Of a DNA stretch of 48,091 nt, positions 22,511 through 31,662 are shown piece by piece. The stretch covers positions 1 to 48,091 of the forward strand of contig NZ_JACIFV010000034.1 in assembly GCF_014197535.1 (NCBI RefSeq), written 5' to 3'. Numbering within the stretch: position 1 is the stretch's first letter; each line of letters opens with the position of its first letter. Position numbers and translations under genes: made by a program. The stretch is from Rhizobium aethiopicum (GTDB lineage: Bacteria > Pseudomonadota > Alphaproteobacteria > Rhizobiales > Rhizobiaceae). The notes under the pieces were generated by a model that was not told the DNA's origin, searched no databases, and saw nothing but the letters and a program-made list of their open reading frames with translations.

Positions 22511-24136
22511 TTACTTCGCAAGCTTCGCCAGCGCCGCGACCAGGCCCTGGGTGGAGGAATCGTGGCTCGCCGCGCTCTCTTTACCCTCGACGACGGGCAG
22601 CAGGCCCGTTGCCAGTTCCTTGCCGAGCTCGACGCCCCATTGGTCGAAGGAGTTGATGCGGAAGAGCACGCCTTCGACGAAGACGCGATGTTCGTAGAGC
22701 GCGATCAGGCGGCCGAGCGCATAGGGTGTCAGCTTGTCATAGACGAAGGTGATCGATGGGCGGTTGCCGGTGAAGACGCGGTGCGGGGCGATGAAATCGG
22801 CCTTCTTGTCGTCCATGCCCTTGTCGGTCAGCTGCTTCTTGGCTTCCGCGAAGGTGCGGCCCTTCATCAACGCTTCCGACTGGGCGAGCACGTTGGAGAT
22901 CAAGAGCTGATGCTGGTGGCGCAGCTCCGGCTCGAAGGCGTTGGCGGCGATCATGAACTCGGCCGGGATGATGCTCGTGCCCTGATGGATGAGCTGGTAG
23001 AAGGCGTGCTGGCCGTTGGTGCCGGGTTCGCCCCAGACGACCGGGCCGGAATTTCCCTCGACCGGCGTGCCGTCGACGGTGACGCCCTTGCCGTTCGATT
23101 CCATGTCGAGCTGCTGCAGATAGGCCGGGAAACGCGACAGGCGCTGGTCGTAAGGCAGGATGGCGCGGGTGGGGTAGCCGAGCACATTGCGATGGTAGAA
23201 GCCGAGCAGGCCGAGCAGCATCGGCAGGTTTTCGGTAACCGGCGCCTTACGGAAGTGATTGTCGACGGCATGGGCGCCGTCGAGGAACTTGCCGAAATTG
23301 TCAGGCCCGATCGCGATCATCAGCGGCAGGCCGATCGCCGACCAGATCGAATAGCGGCCGCCGACCCAATCCCAGAAGCCGAAGACGCGGGCGCTGTCGA
23401 TGCCGAAGGCGGCGACCTTGTCGAGCGCCGTCGAGACGGCGGCGAAGTGATGCTGCACGGCCGCTTCGCCGAGCGCCTTGGCGATGAAATTGCGCGCCGT
23501 CTGCGCATTGGTCATCGTCTCGACGGTCGTGAAGGTCTTCGAGGCGACGATGAAGAGCGTCGTCTCCGGCTGCACCAGCTTCAGGATGTCGGCGATATGG
23601 GCGCCGTCGATATTGGAAACGAAATGGGCGCGCGGGCCGTCATGGAAGGGCGCAAGCGCCAGCGTCGCCATCACGGGGCCGAGATCCGAGCCGCCAATAC
23701 CGATATTGATGACATCGGTGATCGCCTTGCCGGTCGCACCCTTCAGCGTGCCGGAGCGGATGTCGTCGGCAAACTTGCCCATGGCGGCAAGCACGGCGTT
23801 GACGTCAGGCATGACGTCCTTGCCGTCGACCAGAACCGGCGTGTTGGAGCGGTTGCGCAGCGCCGTGTGCAGAACCGCCCGGTCCTCGGTGAAGTTGATG
23901 GCCTTGCCGGAGAACATCTCCTCGCGCTTCTTTTCGACGCCGCCCTCCTCGGCAAGCTTGACCAAAAGCTTGAGGATCTCGTCGTTCACCGCCGTCTTGG
24001 AATAGTCCATCAGCAGATCGTCGAGCGAGACGGAAAAGCGCGAAAAGCGCTGCGGATCGGCGGCGAAGGCGGCGCGGAGATCGGTTGCCTTGGTGGCTTC
24101 GGCAGTGCTTTTCAGCTGTTCGACGATGGCGTTCAT
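22511..24136 (-). CDS. pgi: Glucose-6-phosphate isomerase
   Basis: A 541-residue phosphoglucose isomerase interconverting glucose-6-phosphate and fructose-6-phosphate. Signature regions are GIGGSDLGP near residue 145, FIVASKTFTTVETMTNA, and VVWGEPGTNGQHAFYQLIHQ with the catalytic Glu/His set. ATG 24136 has AAAAGGAG in front; the 24 codons upstream in frame are not PGI-like. Downstream of fadD on the same strand but separated by a terminator, so transcribed on its own. Confidence 0.95.
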   Translation of the reverse strand: MNAIVEQLKSTAEATKATDLRAAFAADPQRFSRFSVSLDDLLMDYSKTAVNDEILKLLVKLAEEGGVEKKREEMFSGKAINFTEDRAVLHTALRNRSNTPVLVDGKDVMPDVNAVLAAMGKFADDIRSGTLKGATGKAITDVINIGIGGSDLGPVMATLALAPFHDGPRAHFVSNIDGAHIADILKLVQPETTLFIVASKTFTTVETMTNAQTARNFIAKALGEAAVQHHFAAVSTALDKVAAFGIDSARVFGFWDWVGGRYSIWSAIGLPLMIAIGPDNFGKFLDGAHAVDNHFRKAPVTENLPMLLGLLGFYHRNVLGYPTRAILPYDQRLSRFPAYLQQLDMESNGKGVTVDGTPVEGNSGPVVWGEPGTNGQHAFYQLIHQGTSIIPAEFMIAANAFEPELRHQHQLLISNVLAQSEALMKGRTFAEAKKQLTDKGMDDKKADFIAPHRVFTGNRPSITFVYDKLTPYALGRLIALYEHRVFVEGVLFRINSFDQWGVELGKELATGLLPVVEGKESAASHDSSTQGLVAALAKLAK

Positions 24137-24220
24137 GGGAGGCTCCTTTTGAGGCGGAAAGGTTGCGGAAACTATTCGCTTTCTCCGGCGCAAATCAAGT
24201 TCAGCCACTGCTCCAATATG

Positions 24221-24254
24221 AAAAAAGCCACCGGCGGCGAGCGGATGGCTTTAA
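24221..24254 (-). terminator. Rho-independent terminator of fadD
   Basis: On the minus strand AAAGCCATCCGC pairs with GCCGGTGGCTTT (stem AAAGCCA/TGGCTTT plus GC pairs) and is followed by a run of T. It lies 20-53 bp after the fadD stop and 85 bp before pgi, separating the two transcripts. Confidence 0.75.
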
Positions 24255-24273
24255 TTTCATCACACTGTCAAAT

Positions 24274-25974
24274 TCAGCCGCGCAGATCCTTTCGCAGGAT
24301 CTTGCCGACAGGCGATTTCGGCAGTTCGGTGCGGAATTCGATGAAGCGCGGGCGCTTGTAGTTGGTGAGATTGGCGATGCAATGGGCCCTCACCTCCGCT
24401 TCCGTCAAGTTCGGATCCTTCTTGACCACGAAGAGCTTGACCGCCTCGCCCGAATGCCCGTCCGGCACGCCGATCGCCGCCGCCTCAAGGATGCCGGCAT
24501 GCATGGCGGCGACTTCCTCGATCTCGTTCGGATAGACGTTGAAGCCGGAGACGAGGATCATGTCCTTCTTGCGGTCGACGATCTTGGTATAGCCGCGCTC
24601 GTCCATGAAGCCCATGTCGCCGGTGCGGAAATAGCCGTCTGATGTCATCACCCGCGCCGTTTCCTCCGGCTTCTGCCAGTAGCCGGCCATCACCTGCGGC
24701 CCACGAATGCAGATCTCGCCGATTTCGCCTGATGGCAGCGAACGGCCTTCCTCGTCGCGGATGTCGAGTTCGGTGGAGGGAAGCGGCAGGCCGATCGAGC
24801 CGGTGAACTCGGGCGAATCGAAGCGGTTGGCGGTGGCGACAGGCGATGTCTCGGAAAGGCCGTAGCCCTCTGTCACCGCCGTGCCCGTCATCTTGAGCCA
24901 GCGTTCGGCGACCGGGCGCTGGACAGCCATGCCGCCGCCAAGCGACATGATCAGCGAGGAGAAATCGAGCTTGGCGAATTCGGCGTTGTTCATCAGCGCG
25001 TTGAACAGCGTGTTGAGGCCGGGGAAGATATGAATATTCGACTTTCCGAATTCCTTGACGAGGCCGGGAATGTCGCGCGGGTTGGCAATCAGGATATTGT
25101 GGGCGCCGAGCGACATGCCCATCAGCGAATTCACCGTCAGCGCGAAGATGTGGTAGAGCGGCAGGGCGCAGAGGAAGTTCAGAACCTCGGGCTGTTTCTT
25201 GCGCTGGAAAGCCGATCGCAGCCAGAGCGACAGCTGCAGCTTGTTGGCGAGCAGGTTCTGATGTGTCAGCACGGCGCCCTTGGCAATGCCCGTCGTGCCG
25301 CCGGTATATTGCAGGAAGGCGATGTCGCCGCCCGCAAGGGTGACCGGCTGGAGACTTTTCTTTGCGCCTTCGCTGAGCACCTGACCGAAGCTCTTATGCT
25401 GCGGGATCGACCAGGAGGGAACGAGCTTCTTCACCTTGCGCACGACGAAATTGACCATCAGCCCCTTCGGCCCCAGCATTTCGCCAAGCGAGGTGACGAC
25501 GACATGGCGCAGATCGGTCTTGTTGAGGACCTGTTCGACGGTGCGGGCGAAATTCTCCAAAACGAAGATCGCTTTGGCGCCGGAATCACGCAGCTGGTGT
25601 TCGAGTTCGCGCGGCGTATAGAGCGGATTGACGTTGACGACCACCAGGCCGGCCCGAAGGATCGCATAGGTGGCGACGGGGTTCTGCAGGACATTCGGCA
25701 TCATGACCGCGACGCGGTCGCCGTTCTCGAGGCCGATGCTCTGCAGCCAGGCGGCGACCTTGCGCGTCTGGCTCTCGAGCTCACGGTAGCTCATCGCCTT
25801 GCCCATGCTGGAAAAAACCGTTCGGTCGGCGTAACGGGCGCAGGATTTTTCCAAAAGTTCTGCAAGCGAGGCATATTCCAGCGCCGGGAGTTCGGCCGGA
25901 ACCACATCGGGATAGGTGCCAAGCCACGGCTTGTCGGCTTTTGCTCCGTTCGGATGGACGGAAATGCTGCTCAT
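24274..25974 (-). CDS. fadD: Long-chain fatty acid-CoA ligase
   Basis: A 566-residue acyl-CoA synthetase of the adenylate-forming superfamily that activates fatty acids with ATP and CoA. The AMP-binding loop YTGGTTGIAKGA is at residues 223-234; YGLSETSP, the DGYFRTGDMGFMDERGY motif and the catalytic lysine region PKSPVGKILRKDL at the C-terminus are all intact. Length and motifs match E. coli FadD. The upstream region has a promoter overlapped by a perfect palindrome (26116-26131), pointing to repression by a fatty-acid or acyl-CoA-responsive regulator. Confidence 0.93.
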   Translation of the reverse strand: MSSISVHPNGAKADKPWLGTYPDVVPAELPALEYASLAELLEKSCARYADRTVFSSMGKAMSYRELESQTRKVAAWLQSIGLENGDRVAVMMPNVLQNPVATYAILRAGLVVVNVNPLYTPRELEHQLRDSGAKAIFVLENFARTVEQVLNKTDLRHVVVTSLGEMLGPKGLMVNFVVRKVKKLVPSWSIPQHKSFGQVLSEGAKKSLQPVTLAGGDIAFLQYTGGTTGIAKGAVLTHQNLLANKLQLSLWLRSAFQRKKQPEVLNFLCALPLYHIFALTVNSLMGMSLGAHNILIANPRDIPGLVKEFGKSNIHIFPGLNTLFNALMNNAEFAKLDFSSLIMSLGGGMAVQRPVAERWLKMTGTAVTEGYGLSETSPVATANRFDSPEFTGSIGLPLPSTELDIRDEEGRSLPSGEIGEICIRGPQVMAGYWQKPEETARVMTSDGYFRTGDMGFMDERGYTKIVDRKKDMILVSGFNVYPNEIEEVAAMHAGILEAAAIGVPDGHSGEAVKLFVVKKDPNLTEAEVRAHCIANLTNYKRPRFIEFRTELPKSPVGKILRKDLRG

Positions 25975-26103
25975 CGTGTCTCTCTCCCTTGCGGCCGCCG
26001 CGCCGGTCGAGCCGTGATCGACTGGCTCTCATTGACCGGAAGCATCCTCCATCTTCCAGTCCGGCAGCTTATGCCATTGCCTGAACGGTTCAAGCCGTAT
26101 GAC

Positions 26104-26131
26104 GCTATACTAACCTTGACGTAAACGTCAA
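26104..26131 (-). promoter_or_regulatory. fadD promoter overlapped by a 16-bp palindrome
   Basis: TTGACGTAAACGTCAA (26116-26131) is a perfect palindrome. On the minus strand its first arm supplies a -35 (TTGACG, 26126-26131), with a 16-bp spacer and TATAGC (26104-26109) as -10, giving a leader of about 120 nt to fadD. The palindrome resembles sites described for the MerR-type regulator LiuR of branched-chain/fatty-acid catabolism in proteobacteria (from memory). A protein bound here would block RNA polymerase. Confidence 0.6.
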
Positions 26132-26233
26132 CATTTGCCGGTTGTGTGGTCGTGGAAAGGGCAGGGAACTTTGAGTCCGTCATGGCGTTGACCTTTCATA
26201 CCAACTATGAGGAACACCAAAAAGGAGGTTCAA

Positions 26234-26626
26234 ATGTTGAATCAGGACACCGACGCCAGCCGCCGTGACCCGAACACCAAGGAAACGCATTCGCTGATCG
26301 CCAGCGACCGCGTCGAAGGCACCCGAGTCTATGGCCCTGATGGCCGGCATATCGGCTCGATCGAACGCCTGATCATCGGCAAGCGCGACGGCCGCGTCGC
26401 CTATGCCGTGCTGAGCTTCGGCGGCTTCCTGGGCATTGGTCACGACCACTATCCGCTGCCTTGGGAAAAGCTGAATTACGACACCCAGCTGGACGGCTAT
26501 CGCATCGACCTGACCAAGGAGCAGATCGAAGGCGCACCCAGCTATTCGGACGATGACGACACCTGGTACAACGACAATGGCCGCCGGGTGTATGATTATT
26601 ACGGCGTGCCGCCCTACTGGATGTAA
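26234..26626 (+). CDS. PRC-barrel domain protein
   Basis: A 130-residue protein with one PRC-barrel domain (about residues 17-90): LIASDRVEGTRVYGPDGRHIGSI, RDGRVAYAVLSFGGFLGIG, YPLPWEKLNYD. The C-terminal 40 residues are acidic and rich in Asp and Tyr. Such small PRC-barrel proteins are common in rhizobia and often stress-related, but have no known partner. ATG 26234 follows a near-perfect AAAGGAGG. A rho-independent terminator directly follows, so it is a single-gene transcript. Confidence 0.85.
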   Translation: MLNQDTDASRRDPNTKETHSLIASDRVEGTRVYGPDGRHIGSIERLIIGKRDGRVAYAVLSFGGFLGIGHDHYPLPWEKLNYDTQLDGYRIDLTKEQIEGAPSYSDDDDTWYNDNGRRVYDYYGVPPYWM

Positions 26627-26650
26627 CCATCGTTCGATGGACCGAGATGG

Positions 26651-26680
26651 AAGGGCCCCGTTGGAGGCGGGGCCTTTTTG
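26651..26680 (+). terminator. Rho-independent terminator of the PRC-barrel gene
   Basis: GGCCCCG, a 7-nt loop, CGGGGCC and TTTTT, starting about 25 bp after the stop codon. Confidence 0.85.
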
Positions 26681-26753
26681 GTGTGTTTCCGGGATGACAG
26701 AGAGGGACGTGCCTTGCGCAGGTTGCGAGGAACGGGGAGCTCACGGCATAGTC

Positions 26754-26798
26754 TCTTCTCCCCTCGGGGAGAAGGTGCCGGCAGGCGGATGAGGGGGC
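26754..26798. repeat. CCCCTCATCCGCC-family repeat, reverse orientation
   Basis: CTTCTCCCCTCGGGGAGAAG hairpin followed by GTGCCGGCAGGCGGATGAGG. It lies in the 380-bp gap between the convergent PRC-barrel and beta-mannosidase genes; the gap (26627-27006) otherwise shows only the terminator and the next repeat, and no gene. Confidence 0.65.
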
Positions 26799-26937
26799 TA
26801 CAGGGCACATCCTCATGTAAAAACCTATTCGGGAATGCCAACGGCAGCGCTATTCTCCAGCGTCTTGATTACGATTAACACGATCCAGCCGCAGTCATTC
26901 CGCATGGCTCTATATTGGAAAGACCGGCGTCGTCGGC

Positions 26938-27002
26938 CCCCTCATCCGCCCTACGGGCACCTTCTCCCCGAGGGGAGAAGAGGGAATCGAGACGTTGCGG
27001 CA
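26938..27002. repeat. CCCCTCATCCGCC-family repeat, forward orientation
   Basis: CCCCTCATCCGCCCTACGGG followed by the CTTCTCCCC/GGGGAGAAG hairpin and GGGAATCGAGACG. It is inverted relative to the copy at 26754-26798, with about 140 bp between them, and borders the end of the beta-mannosidase gene. Confidence 0.65.
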
Positions 27003-27006
27003 GCCT

Positions 27007-29463
27007 TTATCGCAGCCCCGCGACGAGATCATTAGCCGACCGTAGCACGGTACCGACGACGATGTCATCAGCCTCAATCACCTTCGCCGTCTTCACCGAA
27101 AACACATGGCTCTCGCCCGGCAGCAGCGTCACCAGCATCGAATCGACGACCGCATCCGGATCCAGCCGGTCCGCCATCAGGCAGAGATCCTTGAGGAAAT
27201 TCTGCGCCGTCACCTTGACCGCGTAACCGCCGTCGATCGCTGTGACCTCGACCGCAAGCCGCGGCGCGGGCAGGGCGAGATCGATATCTTCGACGAAATA
27301 GTGAAACGCTCGCCTGTCGAGTATCTCAACGACAACCACCTCGTCATTCGGTAAGTCCGGCCTGACGATGTCCTCAGGCAGCGGAAATTCCTTGGACTCG
27401 AACCGATCGCAGAGCAGGCGCCAGAACTCGAATTCTGCAAGCACGGTCCCGTCGAGCTTCAAACGCCTGCCGCTGATCTTCGCCCGCCAGAACAGCGTCC
27501 TCTCGTTGACGGCGACCGCCGCCAGTCCGCCGTCGCGCGGCTGGACGGTCAGCAGACGCGGATCGTAGGCGGCCTTGAGCGCATACCAGAGCGGCTTGCG
27601 GCGTCCGGCCGAGTCGAGCGCGGCCCAGGAGGTCACCGGCCAGCAATCGTTGAACTGCCAGACCACCGCACCCTTGCAGATAGAACGATGCGAGCGCATG
27701 TGCTCGATGCCGAAGCGGATGGCGCGCGCCTGGTTCAGCTGGGTGGCGAAGTGCCAGTCGTCCATCGTCTTTGGTTCCGGCAGGTGGCCGGCAAGGCCGC
27801 GGATCAGCTTGTCGTTGCCCTGCGTCGCCTTCTGATGGTGGAACACACCGTTCGATTGCGGCGTCAGCGGCTCATCATGCACGCTTTCTTCGATCGTCGC
27901 CCAGGTTGCCGGCGCCTGCCAGCCGAATTCGGAGCAGAAACGCGGGATGTAGTTGCGGTAGACCTCGTAGCCAACATCGTTCCAGACGTCCCAGATATGT
28001 TTGCAGCCATGTCCGTCGGCATTCGGTTCGATCTCCATCGAGCCTGAATAGGGGCTGCCGGGATAATAGGGCCGATCGGGGTCGAGCTCGCTGCAGAGCC
28101 TCGGCAGCAGGTCGAGATAATAGCCGAGCCCCCAGCTTTCGCCGACCTTGATGATCGGCCGCCAGCCCCACTCGTCGAAGCCCCAGATATTCTCGTTGTT
28201 GCCGTTCCAGAGGATCAGGCTGGCATGCGGCATCAGCCGCACGACATTGTCGCGCACCTCCGCCTCGACCTCGCTTCGAAGCGGCTCCTCCTCCGGGTAG
28301 GCGGCGCAGGCAAAGAGGAAATCCTGCCAGACCAGCATGCCCATGCGGTCGCAGGCTTCGTAGAATTCGTCGCGCTCGAAGATGCCGCCGCCCCAGACGC
28401 GCAGCATATGGATATTGGCGGCCTTTGCCTCTTCGATCCGGGCGGCGTAACGCTCACCCGTCACCCGCGACGGGAAACAATCGTCGGGGATCCAGTTGGC
28501 ACCGGCGATGAACAGCGGCACGTCGTTGATGACGAAGGTAAAGGACGAGCCGTGCTCGTCGGCCGAGGTGTCGAGCCTGAGCGAACGGAAGCCGAGCTCG
28601 CGCTCGAAGCTGTCGAGCCGATCGCCGCGGGCCTCGTCGATCAGCGTGAGCGTCAGCGGATAGAGCGGCTGCGCGCCGAGATGGTGCGGCCACCAGAGCT
28701 GCGGCGAGGGCAGGATGACCTGGAAAGACACCTCGTCTTCGCTGGCGGCCACCGCCACCGCCGTCGTCACGCCGCCGATTGCGGCAACCAGCCGGCATGG
28801 CCCAACACTGCCGTGGCGCGCCAGCCTCGCATACACTTTTACCAAGCCGTCGCTGCCGGCAAGCGTGGCCGACACCCGCGTCTCGGCGAGCCGCGCCCGA
28901 TTCCAGCTCTCCAGCCTGACCGGCTTCCAGAGACCGGCCGTCACCAATGTCGGCCCCCAGTCCCAGCCGAAATTGCAGGCCATCTTCCGCATCAGATTGC
29001 CCGGGCCCGGATAGTTGTTGGGCCGGTAGCCGTAATGTTTTTCCATCTCTGCGCCATAGGCGTAGGCGGAGCGGAAGGTGACGGAGAGTTCGTTGGTGCC
29101 CGCCTTCAGCAGTCCTGAAACATCGAAACGGTAGGTGCGGTGCATGTTGAATGTCCGGCCGATCTCTTCGCCGTTGAGGCTGATGACCGCGATCGTATCG
29201 AGCCCGTCGAAGACGAGTTCCTGCACCCTGCTATCGTCCCGCGTCGCCTCGAAGCGGCAGCGATAAATCCAGTCCGCCCTGCCGATCCAGTCGTTGGTGA
29301 TCTCGTTGACATCGATATACGGGTCGGGGATCAACCGGCTGGCGAGAAGGTCGGTATGGACGCATCCCGGCACTGTCGCCGGCATCGCATCCGGCAGGTC
29401 GGGTCTTCCTGTATCGTTGCAGGTGAGCGTCCAGCCGGAATTGAGCGCGGTCTTCTCGATCAT
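27007..29463 (-). CDS. Beta-mannosidase (glycoside hydrolase family 2)
   Basis: An 818-residue cytoplasmic GH2 enzyme; no signal peptide. Order of domains: N-terminal jelly roll (WTLTCNDT, ATVPGCVHTDLL, YIDVNEITNDWIGRADWIYR), immunoglobulin-like domain, TIM barrel. WVGGGIFERDEFYE-type residues appear as LRVWGGGIFERDEFYEACD; the acid/base Glu is in ILWNGNNEN near residue 420 and the nucleophile Glu in FCSEFGWQAP near 511. These motifs separate beta-mannosidases from beta-galactosidases. It should release mannose from short beta-mannosides taken up by the cell. It stands alone; the glyoxalase gene follows, on its 5' side, 65 bp away. Confidence 0.88.
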   Translation of the reverse strand: MIEKTALNSGWTLTCNDTGRPDLPDAMPATVPGCVHTDLLASRLIPDPYIDVNEITNDWIGRADWIYRCRFEATRDDSRVQELVFDGLDTIAVISLNGEEIGRTFNMHRTYRFDVSGLLKAGTNELSVTFRSAYAYGAEMEKHYGYRPNNYPGPGNLMRKMACNFGWDWGPTLVTAGLWKPVRLESWNRARLAETRVSATLAGSDGLVKVYARLARHGSVGPCRLVAAIGGVTTAVAVAASEDEVSFQVILPSPQLWWPHHLGAQPLYPLTLTLIDEARGDRLDSFERELGFRSLRLDTSADEHGSSFTFVINDVPLFIAGANWIPDDCFPSRVTGERYAARIEEAKAANIHMLRVWGGGIFERDEFYEACDRMGMLVWQDFLFACAAYPEEEPLRSEVEAEVRDNVVRLMPHASLILWNGNNENIWGFDEWGWRPIIKVGESWGLGYYLDLLPRLCSELDPDRPYYPGSPYSGSMEIEPNADGHGCKHIWDVWNDVGYEVYRNYIPRFCSEFGWQAPATWATIEESVHDEPLTPQSNGVFHHQKATQGNDKLIRGLAGHLPEPKTMDDWHFATQLNQARAIRFGIEHMRSHRSICKGAVVWQFNDCWPVTSWAALDSAGRRKPLWYALKAAYDPRLLTVQPRDGGLAAVAVNERTLFWRAKISGRRLKLDGTVLAEFEFWRLLCDRFESKEFPLPEDIVRPDLPNDEVVVVEILDRRAFHYFVEDIDLALPAPRLAVEVTAIDGGYAVKVTAQNFLKDLCLMADRLDPDAVVDSMLVTLLPGESHVFSVKTAKVIEADDIVVGTVLRSANDLVAGLR

Positions 29464-29528
29464 GGCGGGCTCCTGATTATGCCGCTCGAAGCTGTGGAAT
29501 TATGGTTGGGTCGGAAGATCGCGCGCCG

Positions 29529-29924
29529 TCAGAGAAACCGCCCGTGGCGCTGCAGCACCTCGATCTTGTAGCCGTCGGGATCGCTGACGAAGAAGAACAG
29601 GCCGAACAACTTGCCGTCGCGGTTGAGCTCCACCAGCTCGCCCGGTTTGAGCCCCAGTTTCACCATGCGCTCGCGTTCGATGGCGACTTCTTCGACCGAG
29701 ACGGCGAGATGGCCATAGCCTTTGCCGAGATCATAGGGTTCGGCGCGGCCCTTGTTGACGGTCAGCTCCAGCTCGAAGCCGGTCTCGGCATTGCTCAGAT
29801 AGATCAGCGTGAAGGTGTCGAAATCGACACGGTCGGCGACCGAGAGGCCGAAGGCCTTGCCGTAGAATTCGACCGAGCGCGCCTCGTCGAGAACGCGGAT
29901 CATGGAGTGTATCATCTTCGCCAA
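29529..29924 (-). CDS. gloA: Lactoylglutathione lyase-like VOC protein
   Basis: A 131-residue vicinal-oxygen-chelate protein resembling glyoxalase I, which converts the methylglyoxal-glutathione adduct to lactoylglutathione. The four metal ligands expected for GloA can be placed: His6 (MIHSMIRV), Glu in FELELTVNKG, His in KGYGHLAVSV and Glu in DGYKIEVLQ. It is shorter in the middle than E. coli GloA, so a related VOC activity is possible. It lies downstream of the osmoprotectant transporter operon on the same strand, 47 bp after the last permease gene. Confidence 0.75.
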   Translation of the reverse strand: MAKMIHSMIRVLDEARSVEFYGKAFGLSVADRVDFDTFTLIYLSNAETGFELELTVNKGRAEPYDLGKGYGHLAVSVEEVAIERERMVKLGLKPGELVELNRDGKLFGLFFFVSDPDGYKIEVLQRHGRFL

Positions 29925-29971
29925 GGCAGCCTCCCGTTCAATCGATCACCGCAGCCTTGGTAGCGGTCCTC

Positions 29972-30721
29972 TTACGCCGGGCGCAAGCCGATTCTTTGGG
30001 TGATCGCACCTTCGAGGAGGCCCATGGCGTCATAGATCAGTACCGCCATCAAGCCGACGATCAGCCCGCCCTGGAGGATGAAGGCGGTATTGTCCGATAT
30101 CAGCCCGGCGATGATCACCTCGCCGAGGCCCTTGGCCGCCACCGTCGAGCCGATCGTCGCCGTGCCGATATTGATGACGGTCGCGACCTTCAGCCCTTCG
30201 AGGATCAGCGGCAGGGCGAGCGGCAGTTCGACCTGCAGCAGCCGTTGCGTGCCGTTCATGCCCATGCCGTCGGCGGCGTCGAGCACCTGCGGCGACACCT
30301 GTTTCAGGCCGGCGACGGTGTTTTCGAAGATCGGCAGCAGGCCGTAGAGGAAGAGCGCGATCAGCGTCGGCATGGCGCCGAAGCCGGTGGCGGGCACGGC
30401 GAGCGCCAGCACGGCGACCGGCGGGAAGGTCTGGCCGGCATTGGCGATGGCACGCGACAGCGGCAGAAAGTCGGCGCCGCTTTCCCGCGTCACGAAGATG
30501 CCGCCGACAACGGCAAGCACGGCGCTGCAGGCGATCGAGCCGACGACGAGCTGCAGATGTCCGAGCGCGAGCGAGGCAAGGCTGTTCTGCGTATAGACGG
30601 CGGGCGCATTGTTGCTGGTCAGCGGCGTAAACAGGAAGGAAAGCCACTCCGTCCTGAACAGCAGGACGAGCAGCAGGGCGAGTGCGGCCAGCCGGAAGAG
30701 ATTGGCGACGAGGAGTTTCAT
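29972..30721 (-). CDS. Osmoprotectant-type ABC transporter permease (YehW/OpuCD-like)
   Basis: A 249-residue permease with about six hydrophobic helices. The cytoplasmic loop that docks with the ATPase reads AADGMGMNGTQRLLQVELPLALPLILEGLKVA, the pattern of glycine betaine/choline/carnitine (OpuC, YehW) permeases. It is the last gene of a four-gene operon; its ATG overlaps the ATPase stop in ATGA (30718-30721). The substrate is probably a quaternary ammonium or related compatible solute. YehZYXW systems in enterics are low-affinity and not osmotically essential, so the true ligand is open. Confidence 0.85.
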   Translation of the reverse strand: MKLLVANLFRLAALALLLVLLFRTEWLSFLFTPLTSNNAPAVYTQNSLASLALGHLQLVVGSIACSAVLAVVGGIFVTRESGADFLPLSRAIANAGQTFPPVAVLALAVPATGFGAMPTLIALFLYGLLPIFENTVAGLKQVSPQVLDAADGMGMNGTQRLLQVELPLALPLILEGLKVATVINIGTATIGSTVAAKGLGEVIIAGLISDNTAFILQGGLIVGLMAVLIYDAMGLLEGAITQRIGLRPA

Positions 30722-31662
30722 GCCTTGCGGCCCAGTTCGAGCAGCCGGCTCATCGAGATCGACCCGACCGGTGCCTTCGCATTATCCTGCACGGCCGCCT
30801 CGTCGACCCCCTGCCAGATCATTTCGGCCAGCGCATCGCGCAGGCTGAGCGATTGCGGCAGGGCATAGGCGAGGCCGGTCTTGGCCGGCTCCATGCTCTC
30901 CTTCAGCGGCAGCAGCGACATCAGCTTCAGCGCCCGGTCGGAGGTGCCGGTCAATTGCTGCACGAAGGGATCGGCCGGTTCGGTCAGGATCTTTTCCGGC
31001 GTCGAGCATTGCAGCATTCGGCCCTGGCTCATCACCGCGATCTGGTTGCCGAGATGGAAGGCCTCGTCCATGTCGTGGGTGACGAGGATGATGGTCGTGC
31101 CGAACTGCTTCTGGATTGCCAGCAGGTCGTCCTGCGCCTTGCCGCGGATGACCGGATCGAGCGCGCCGAACGGCTCGTCCATCAACAGCAGTTCCGGCTC
31201 GGCCGCGAGCGCCCGGGCGACGCCGACGCGTTGCTGCTGGCCGCCGGAAAGCTGGTGCGGATATTTGTCGGCGAACTCAGCCGGATCGAGGTTGAAAAGC
31301 CCGAGCAGTTCCTCGACGCGGGCCGCGATGCGTTTGGAATCCCATTCGAGCAGCTGCGGCACGGTGGCGATATTCTGCGCCACGGTCCGGTGTGGGAAGA
31401 GCCCGTGTCCCTGGATGGCATAACCGATCCGGCGGCGAAGCTCGGTCACCTCGACGTCCATCACATTCTGGCCGCCGACGAAGATCTCGCCTTCGGTGAT
31501 CGGCACCAGCCGGTTGATCATCCGCATCAGCGTCGATTTGCCGGAGCCCGATGTACCGACGATGACGGTGATCTCGCCCTTCTCGACCTTCATCGAGACC
31601 TTGTCGACGACGGTCGCCGCACCATAGCGCTTGGTGACGTTGCTGATTTCGATCATGCTCAT
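30718..31662 (-). CDS. Osmoprotectant-type ABC transporter ATPase (YehX/OpuCA-like)
   Basis: A 314-residue ATPase. Walker A GTSGSGKST at residues 36-44, Q-loop in GYAIQGHGLFPHRTV, signature LSGGQQQRVGVARA, Walker B LLLMDEPFGALD, switch His in VTHDMDEA. The C-terminal 80 residues have the position of the CBS region of OpuA/OpuCA, in a reduced form (LSLRDALAEMIWQGVDEA). Start 31662 overlaps the stop of the upstream permease in ATGA. The frame remains open far upstream of 31662 through the permease gene, but this is out-of-frame read-through with no family signature. Confidence 0.9.
   Translation of the reverse strand: MSMIEISNVTKRYGAATVVDKVSMKVEKGEITVIVGTSGSGKSTLMRMINRLVPITEGEIFVGGQNVMDVEVTELRRRIGYAIQGHGLFPHRTVAQNIATVPQLLEWDSKRIAARVEELLGLFNLDPAEFADKYPHQLSGGQQQRVGVARALAAEPELLLMDEPFGALDPVIRGKAQDDLLAIQKQFGTTIILVTHDMDEAFHLGNQIAVMSQGRMLQCSTPEKILTEPADPFVQQLTGTSDRALKLMSLLPLKESMEPAKTGLAYALPQSLSLRDALAEMIWQGVDEAAVQDNAKAPVGSISMSRLLELGRKA

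Noticed and set aside
22256..24361. A 701-codon open frame on the plus strand antisense to pgi
   Set aside because: It mirrors pgi codon by codon, is rich in Arg, Asp and Gly as expected for antisense of GC-rich genes, and has no recognisable domain. pgi on the minus strand is unmistakable.
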